Of a stretch of DNA of 6,254 nucleotides, positions 1-4,457 are shown piece after piece. Source of the stretch: a bacterium (lineage in GTDB: Bacteria; Thermosulfidibacterota; Thermosulfidibacteria; Thermosulfidibacterales; JALWSI01); contig JALWSI010000159.1 in the NCBI GenBank assembly GCA_027080315.1, forward strand, positions 10,678 through 16,931, written 5' to 3'. Made by a program: the position numbers and the translations under genes. Below the pieces are notes generated by a model, which was not told the DNA's origin, did no database searches, and was given only the letters and a program-made list of their open reading frames with translations. Positions within the stretch are counted from its first letter, which is position 1. Every line of letters begins with the position of its first letter.

Positions 1-62
1 GAGTGGAAGAGATTGAAGGGGCTGTACTTTGCAGAGAGGGCGTAGAGCAGTTTCCAGATCAT
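1..62 (-). CDS. mraY: MraY N-terminus (phospho-N-acetylmuramoyl-pentapeptide transferase), partial at left edge
   Basis: Only the first 20 codons plus two bases are in the window; the gene continues past the left edge. MraY is an integral membrane enzyme that moves phospho-MurNAc-pentapeptide from UDP onto undecaprenyl phosphate to make lipid I, the step after MurF. The visible start carries hydrophobic residues and then AKYSPFNLF, which resembles the KYYSGFNVF stretch near the N-terminus of E. coli MraY. The ATG (62-60) overlaps the murF TGA as ATGA and follows a strong ribosome binding site inside murF, so translational coupling is likely. The order murF-mraY is the usual one in dcw clusters and supports the call. 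The fragment is too short for membrane segments or catalytic aspartates to be checked. Confidence 0.78.
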   Translation of the reverse strand, partial: MIWKLLYALSAKYSPFNLFH

Positions 63-1414
63 GGTTCCTCCTTTTTGAGCTCGTCAATCACCTTTTCCAT
101 CTCCATTCCCCGGGATCCTTTAACCAGCACAACATCTCCTTCCTTAAGCCATCCTCTCAAAAAATCTGCCAGCTCTCCGTGGGAGTTGAAGCTCATGGCT
201 TTCACCCCTTGCCTTTTTGCCTCCTCACAAGCCACGGCTGCCAGATCTCCGTAGGTGCATAGAAGATCTATTCCGAGTTCTGCAACCAACCTTCCCGCCC
301 TGCGGTGGGCCTCTCTCTCATACTCTCCCAGCTCAAGCATGTCTCCCACCACAGCTACCCTGCTACCCGCTCCCATTGATGCAATAGTGCGAAGTGCGGC
401 TTCAAGGGAGTCGGGATTGGAGTTGTAGGCATCGTTCATAACCATCACACCGTTTACATACTCCCAGGAACATCTGCCCCATGGAGGGGAGAAGCTGGTC
501 AGTCCCTTTACGATCTCTTTTAGCCCCACAGGCCATACCAAGGTGGCAGCCCCAATGGCGGCTAATGCGTTGTAGATGTGGTGGGTTCCTGGCACCCCTA
601 TCTCTGTTAAGGCTCTCTCTTCGCCTCGGCACACAAAGAACCTGGAGCCTTGGGGAGTCTGTTCCAGAACCTCTGCCCTGATATCACCCTCTCTTAGGCC
701 AAAGGTTAGTTTCTTCTCAAAGGCGATCTCTCTGCATCTGGGGTTCTCCGCGTTGGTTACAAGCCACCCATCTTGCTCAACACCTTTGAGTATCTCCATC
801 TTGGCTTGCTTCACTCCCTCAGGGCCTCCTAAGGGGCCCAAGTGTCCCTGGCCAATGGTAGTGATCACAGCCACGTGGGGACGGGCAATCTGAGAGAGTA
901 TTGTGAGCTCGCCGGGTTGATTGGTTCCCATCTCAAGCACCAGAGCCTCTGTATCTGCCGGGGGGTTGGCAAGGGTTAAGGGCATGCCCACCAGGTTGTT
1001 GAGGTTACCTGGGTTGGTGTGCACCTTCATTCCCGTGGAGAGAATGGCCTTCAACATCTCCTTTGTTGTGGTCTTGCCGTTGCTCCCGGTGATGGCCACA
1101 ACCTTGCAGCTCAGACGGGATCTCACCAGGGCTGCGATCTGGTGCAGGGCGCAAAGGGTGTTATCCACCAGAATGTGGGGGTGATCCACAGGCCTGCTGG
1201 TTACGGCAAGAACCGCCCCCTTCTCCATGGCTTGATCCACAAAACGGTGGCCGTCAAATCTCTCCCCTTTCAGGGCAATGAACACCTTGCCTTGGCAATC
1301 GCCTCTGCTGTCGGTAGAGACCCCTTGGTAGGTCGTCTCCTCAGACACGGGGCCAAGATCTCCTCTGCCTCCCAGGGAGGTGAAGATGTCTCTGATTTTC
1401 AACCTTTGTTCCAT
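59..1414 (-). CDS. murF: UDP-N-acetylmuramoyl-tripeptide--D-alanyl-D-alanine ligase (MurF)
   Basis: This cytoplasmic ATP-dependent Mur ligase adds D-Ala-D-Ala to UDP-MurNAc-tripeptide, the last soluble step of peptidoglycan precursor synthesis. From the ATG at 1414 it has 451 residues, normal for MurF. Visible in order: TDSR substrate-binding motif (~34-37); P-loop TGSNGKTTTKE (109-119); NPGNLNN...PLTL (134-148); EMG (161-163); the lysine in QAKMEIL (~205), at the position expected for the carbamylated Mur-ligase lysine; NDAYNSNPDS (327-336); GDMLELGE (357-364); KGSRGMEME (432-440). The last three are MurF-type signatures that separate it from MurC, MurD and MurE. The HLE expected after the central GTP/GPxH region reads HLG. 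An in-frame TTG at 1438 would add eight residues, but no ribosome binding site precedes either start, and the ATG agrees better with family N-termini. It is the first gene of a unit continuing into mraY, divergent from miaB. Confidence 0.95.
   Translation of the reverse strand: MEQRLKIRDIFTSLGGRGDLGPVSEETTYQGVSTDSRGDCQGKVFIALKGERFDGHRFVDQAMEKGAVLAVTSRPVDHPHILVDNTLCALHQIAALVRSRLSCKVVAITGSNGKTTTKEMLKAILSTGMKVHTNPGNLNNLVGMPLTLANPPADTEALVLEMGTNQPGELTILSQIARPHVAVITTIGQGHLGPLGGPEGVKQAKMEILKGVEQDGWLVTNAENPRCREIAFEKKLTFGLREGDIRAEVLEQTPQGSRFFVCRGEERALTEIGVPGTHHIYNALAAIGAATLVWPVGLKEIVKGLTSFSPPWGRCSWEYVNGVMVMNDAYNSNPDSLEAALRTIASMGAGSRVAVVGDMLELGEYEREAHRRAGRLVAELGIDLLCTYGDLAAVACEEAKRQGVKAMSFNSHGELADFLRGWLKEGDVVLVKGSRGMEMEKVIDELKKEEP
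67..73 (-). promoter_or_regulatory. Ribosome binding site of mraY inside the murF 3' end
   Basis: Read on the minus strand this is AAGGAGG, a full match to the anti-Shine-Dalgarno core, with a short 4-base spacer before the mraY ATG. It lies within the last codons of murF (K-K-E-E-P). It fixes the mraY start and supports coupled translation from a shared murF-mraY mRNA. Confidence 0.8.
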
Positions 1415-1427
1415 TTGGGAGAGTTTA

Positions 1428-1454
1428 ATTAGACCCAAGTTGGTGAAAAGTCAA
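1428..1454 (-). promoter_or_regulatory. Candidate sigma70-type promoter of murF-mraY
   Basis: On the minus strand, TTGACT (1454-1449; 5 of 6 to the -35 consensus) is followed after 15 bases by TCTAAT (1433-1428; 5 of 6 to the -10 consensus). The spacer is shorter than the usual 16-18. Transcription would start near 1421, leaving only about seven bases before the murF ATG at 1414, and none of them forms a Shine-Dalgarno sequence. The match is by eye and unproven, but a promoter is needed here because murF has no upstream gene on its strand. Confidence 0.5.
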
Positions 1455-1476
1455 AAGAAGAATGGGAGTTTGGTGC

Positions 1477-1504
1477 TTGACGCCCCATGGTTTCAGATTA
1501 TCTT
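1477..1504 (+). promoter_or_regulatory. Candidate sigma70-type promoter of miaB
   Basis: TTGACG (1477-1482; 5 of 6 to the -35 consensus) and TATCTT (1499-1504; 4 of 6 to the -10 consensus) are 16 bases apart. Only 10 bases separate the -10 element from the miaB ATG at 1515, so the expected transcript start is about 1511-1512 and the mRNA would be almost leaderless. The match is by eye and unproven. Confidence 0.5.
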
Positions 1505-1514
1505 TTGTGCAAGG

Positions 1515-2825
1515 ATGCGGGTCTTTGTGAAGACATACGGTTGCCAGATGAACTTCCACGACAGCGAGCTGATGCTGGGCATCCTTGCGGCACAGGGGCA
1601 CACCCCTGTGGAGGACGAGAGGGATGCAGAAGTGATCTTGTTAAACACCTGCGCCGTAAGGGAGAAGGCGGAGCAGAAGGTTTACAGTGAACTTGGGAGG
1701 CTGAGGCGTCTGAAGGGGGATAGGATTCTGGGAATCTGCGGCTGCGTGGCAGAGAAGGAGAAGCATCGGATCTTGGAGAGGATGCCCTTTGTGGATGTGG
1801 TGCTGGGTCCCGGCCACATTGAGGAGATCGGAGAGGCTGTGGATAGGGCCAGCCAGGGACAGAAGAGCCTGTTGTTGGGGTTCAACGGAACAAAGGTGCT
1901 TCAACGGGGTGTGCCCAGGGCGGTGCGCAGCAATCCCTATTCTGCCTTCATCACCATAATGGAGGGGTGCAACAACTTTTGCACCTACTGCATAGTGCCC
2001 TACACCAGGGGAAAGGAGAGGAGCAGGCCCCCTGATGAGATCGTGGCAGAGGCTGAGGAGCTGGCAAAAAGGGGGGTTAAAGAGATCACCCTTTTGGGGC
2101 AGAATGTTAACTCCTACGGCATGGGACTTCCTGAACCCATAAGCTTCTCAACTCTGCTCAAAAGGGTGAGCGGAATAGAGGGGATTGAGAGGGTGAGGTT
2201 TGTGACCTCACATCCCAAGGACTGCTCAGAGGAGCTTATGGAGGCCATGGCCAGCTCTCCCAAGATCATGCCTTATTTACATCTTCCTGCCCAATCGGGC
2301 TCCGATAGGGTGCTGGAGCGAATGGGCAGAAGATACACCGCGGCCCACTACTTGGAGCTGATTGATGGGTTCAGAAGAGCTGTTCCCCACATGGCCTTCA
2401 GCTCTGACTTCATTGTGGGATTTCCCGGGGAGACCCAGGAGGACTTTGAGGCCACCTTAGAGCTTATCAAGAAGGTGGGATACCACGGGGTCTTTGCCTT
2501 CAGGTACTCGGTGAGGGAGGGGACAGAGGCGGCTAAATGGGAGGACGATGTTCCCAAGGAGGTGAAGAGCGAGAGGTTGACTGAGCTCTTTGCCACCCAG
2601 GACCCCATAACCGAGAGGATCAGTGAGTCATATCTGAATCAGAGGGTGGAGGTGCTCTTTGATCGCTTACATTCAGAGGGAGTGTTGGAGGGACGCACCC
2701 CAACCAACAAGATCGTGAGGGTGAAGGGAGATGAAGAGAAGCTGGGAGAGATTCTCCCGGTTAAGATAAAGAAAACAAGCATGTACATTCTGGAAGGGGA
2801 GATAGAAACGGAGGTGAGTCATTGA
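1515..2825 (+). CDS. miaB: tRNA-2-methylthio-N6-dimethylallyladenosine synthase (MiaB)
   Basis: MiaB is a radical SAM methylthiotransferase that turns i6A37 into ms2i6A37 in tRNAs reading UNN codons, which stabilises codon-anticodon pairing. The 436 residues show the N-terminal UPF0004 domain with its three cluster cysteines C10 (YGCQMN), C46 (NTCAVRE) and C77 (GCVAE). The radical SAM motif CNNFCTYC follows (C152, C156, C159), then LLGQNVNSYG (193-202), LPAQSGSDRVLERM (257-270) and DFIVGFPGET (298-307). A C-terminal TRAM domain ends the protein (~370-432, with EGRTPTNK). QMN, NTCAVREKAEQKVYSELG and LGQNVNSYG favour MiaB over RimO or MtaB. The frame is open back to 1380, into antisense murF. 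I chose the ATG at 1515 because it sits nine residues before C10, as is usual; AAGG abuts it directly, so there is no normal ribosome binding site. It is coupled to the next gene by TGATG. Confidence 0.95.
   Translation: MRVFVKTYGCQMNFHDSELMLGILAAQGHTPVEDERDAEVILLNTCAVREKAEQKVYSELGRLRRLKGDRILGICGCVAEKEKHRILERMPFVDVVLGPGHIEEIGEAVDRASQGQKSLLLGFNGTKVLQRGVPRAVRSNPYSAFITIMEGCNNFCTYCIVPYTRGKERSRPPDEIVAEAEELAKRGVKEITLLGQNVNSYGMGLPEPISFSTLLKRVSGIEGIERVRFVTSHPKDCSEELMEAMASSPKIMPYLHLPAQSGSDRVLERMGRRYTAAHYLELIDGFRRAVPHMAFSSDFIVGFPGETQEDFEATLELIKKVGYHGVFAFRYSVREGTEAAKWEDDVPKEVKSERLTELFATQDPITERISESYLNQRVEVLFDRLHSEGVLEGRTPTNKIVRVKGDEEKLGEILPVKIKKTSMYILEGEIETEVSH
2810..2817 (+). promoter_or_regulatory. Ribosome binding site of the DUF151 gene inside the miaB 3' end
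   Basis: GGAGGTGA lies seven bases before the ATG at 2825 and is a near-perfect Shine-Dalgarno match at ideal spacing. It favours the ATG at 2825 over the in-frame TTG at 2822 and the ATG at 2834. It lies within the last codons of miaB, so the gene is probably translated from the miaB mRNA. Confidence 0.85.
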
Positions 2826-3301
2826 TGATCAAGATGACTGTGGAGAGAATCATTCTGGACCCAGTTAGCAACGCACCCATCGTTATTCTGAAGGACGAGA
2901 AAGAGACCAAGGCCCTTCCCATCTGGGTTGGAATCTTTGAGGCCAACGCCATTGCCATGGAGCTTGAGAAGGTGGTTAGCCCCAGGCCCATGACCCACGA
3001 TCTCATGAAGGGTATGCTTGAGACCTTCAACCTGAAAGTCACCAAGGTTGTTGTTGATAACCTGGTTAACAACACCTTTTACGCCACCATCCATGTGGTG
3101 ACCCCCATGGGTGAAGAGAGACAGATAGATTCTCGCCCCAGCGATGCCATAGCCCTTGCCCTGAGAATGAACGCCCCCATCTTTGTTGCAAAGGATGTGG
3201 TTGAGCGGGCCACCTGCATAGAGATCTCAAAGGAGGAGGATCTCTTGAAAGAGTGGCTTGAGGGGCTTGATCCTGAAGAGTTTGAGAAGCACAAGGTTTA
3301 A
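2825..3301 (+). CDS. Bifunctional nuclease family protein (DUF151/BFN domain)
   Basis: This 158-residue protein is one BFN (DUF151) domain with a short charged C-terminal tail (~135-158). Conserved blocks seen are LPIWVGIFEANAIA (31-44), RPMTHDLM (54-61) and IDSRPSDAIALALR (101-114); TM0160 of Thermotoga is a structural example of the family. Plant relatives have been reported to have RNase and DNase activity. The bacterial role is not established, so nuclease activity here is inferred from the family name only. There is no signal peptide or membrane segment, so it should be cytoplasmic. The ATG at 2825 shares its A with the miaB TGA stop and has a strong ribosome binding site. Its TAA is one base from the hemW stop on the other strand. 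Confidence 0.92.
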   Translation: MIKMTVERIILDPVSNAPIVILKDEKETKALPIWVGIFEANAIAMELEKVVSPRPMTHDLMKGMLETFNLKVTKVVVDNLVNNTFYATIHVVTPMGEERQIDSRPSDAIALALRMNAPIFVAKDVVERATCIEISKEEDLLKEWLEGLDPEEFEKHKV

Positions 3302-3302
3302 G

Positions 3303-4457
3303 CTAAGGTTCCTCTATCACCCTTAGTAGCACCTCGTTTGAGAGGACCAATAGATGGGGAGGTATCTTCCAGTAGCCATCCTTCAAAATGAGGAGGCCAT
3401 CTTGCTCAAGGTTTCTGAACCTTCTTTGCAGTGAGGGGTTGTCGTTGAATAGAGGGTGTGCAGAGGGCGCTCCCCAAGAGGTTCTCAGCATCAACATGGC
3501 GGTTTCAGATGCCTTTTTGTGTGGTGGCAGCTTTTCCTCCCACGCCGGAGTAAGGTTACCTTTCAGGTAAGACTCCAGATTGACAGGATTGCTCCAGCGT
3601 TTCCCATTGAGGTGTGATACCGCCCCAAGGCCCAGTCCAAGGTAGTTGCCGTTGCTCCAGTAGATGAGGTTGTGAAGGCAGTATCTTTCCTCTCTTGCGT
3701 AGTTGGAGATCTCGTATTGGTGGTATCCCTCCTCTTCAAGGGTACCCTTAACGGTTAAGAATAAACCCTCCCATTCTTCCTCAGAGGGAAGGTAACACTT
3801 TTTTGTCTCCACCGCTATTTTTAAAGGAACCTCTCCCTCTAAGGTGAGGCTGTAGGCAGAGATGTGGTTAGGATTGAACCTTAATACCTCTTCAAGGTCG
3901 TTTCTCAAGCACTCTCGGGTCTGACCTGGTATCCCGTAGATTAGATCCACAGAGAGCATAAACGGCGCCTTAGACAGGATCTCTAAGGAGTTTAGGGACT
4001 CTTCTCTGGTGGAGCTTCGTCCCAGAACCTTCAACAGAGCTTGAGAGAGGGTCTGAACCCCAATGCTGACCCTGGTCACTCCTCTTCTCTGAAAGAGGGA
4101 TGTTAGGTCTTCATCAACAGCAAAGGGATTTGTCTCTACCGTCACCTCTCTTGGAGAGGGAACCAGAGAGCGCGCGGTGTCCAACAACTCTTCCAACAGA
4201 GGATGCGGCAGCACAGTGGGGGTTCCGCCTCCTACGTATATGGTGAAGCGGGAGAAATCCTCTGCTACCAAGGGTATTCTGCTCCTCATCTCCCCAATAA
4301 GGGCTTTGCAGTAGAGCTCCATTTGGCGAGAGGAGCAACCTGGAAAAGAGAGGAAGTCGCAGTAGAGGCATTTTGAGAGGCAGAAGGGGATGTGGAGGTA
4401 GATTCCGCACCACTCTTCCCCCAAGGGGAAGTCTACTCTCTCAGGGTTCTCTGCCAC
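3303..4457 (-). CDS. hemW: HemW, radical SAM heme chaperone (HemN-like family)
   Basis: HemW binds heme and a [4Fe-4S] cluster and is thought to deliver heme to membrane-bound respiratory proteins; it is often annotated as oxygen-independent coproporphyrinogen III oxidase. The 384 residues show IYLHIPFC leading into C26-x3-C30-x2-C33, GGGTPT (76-81), ETNP (108-111), SIGVQT (131-136), DLIYGIPGQT (171-180) and the HemW-type HNLIYW (262-267) followed by NYLGLGLGAVSHL. F35 stands where true HemN has a fourth cysteine (CxxxCxxCxC), and HNxxYW is a HemW feature, so coproporphyrinogen oxidase activity is unlikely. The chosen start is GTG (4457-4455), inside the mutS 3' end with a 25-base overlap. 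An in-frame TTG at 4424 would start just after the mutS stop. Neither has a clear ribosome binding site. It is probably co-transcribed with and coupled to mutS. Confidence 0.92.
   Translation of the reverse strand: MAENPERVDFPLGEEWCGIYLHIPFCLSKCLYCDFLSFPGCSSRQMELYCKALIGEMRSRIPLVAEDFSRFTIYVGGGTPTVLPHPLLEELLDTARSLVPSPREVTVETNPFAVDEDLTSLFQRRGVTRVSIGVQTLSQALLKVLGRSSTREESLNSLEILSKAPFMLSVDLIYGIPGQTRECLRNDLEEVLRFNPNHISAYSLTLEGEVPLKIAVETKKCYLPSEEEWEGLFLTVKGTLEEEGYHQYEISNYAREERYCLHNLIYWSNGNYLGLGLGAVSHLNGKRWSNPVNLESYLKGNLTPAWEEKLPPHKKASETAMLMLRTSWGAPSAHPLFNDNPSLQRRFRNLEQDGLLILKDGYWKIPPHLLVLSNEVLLRVIEEP

Larger units (their letters stand above)
1415..1514. other. Divergent murF/miaB intergenic region
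   Basis: This 100-bp gap is the only real non-coding stretch in the window. It separates the murF ATG from the miaB ATG. The middle (about 1445-1465) is rich in A on the plus strand and lies between two outward-facing -35-like hexamers, at 1449-1454 (minus) and 1477-1482 (plus), so it could act as a shared UP-like element. I see no riboswitch, attenuator, RNA gene or convincing dyad operator. Neither start codon has a well-placed Shine-Dalgarno sequence. Confidence 0.7.

Noticed and set aside
1019-1432. Open frame of 137 codons on the plus strand, antisense to murF
   Set aside because: It lies wholly within a clear murF gene, its protein has no recognisable domain, and there is no ribosome binding site; it is a shadow frame.
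1471-1486. Imperfect inverted repeat TGGTGC / GCCCCA across the miaB -35 box as an operator
   Set aside because: Five matched bases of six with a short spacer is expected by chance, and no known regulator site is recognised.
1380-1514. Possible 45-residue N-terminal extension of MiaB from an upstream ATG at 1380
   Set aside because: The extension overlaps the murF start region and the candidate promoters, and MiaB proteins normally begin a few residues before the first cluster cysteine, as the ATG at 1515 gives.
2062-2078. A5G6 homopolymer run in miaB as a possible frameshift or phase-variation site
   Set aside because: The frame is intact on both sides, the run encodes a normal stretch (AKRGVKEI), and it is short for phase variation.
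3307-3348. Inverted repeat GGTTCCTCT / AGAGGACC near the convergent junction as a terminator
   Set aside because: It has a bulge, a 25-base loop and no T-run on either strand, and it lies inside hemW; it is too weak to call.
3303-4457. Annotation as true coproporphyrinogen III oxidase HemN
   Set aside because: The motif is CxxxCxxC followed by D-F rather than the HemN CxxxCxxCxC, and the HNxxYW block is a HemW feature.
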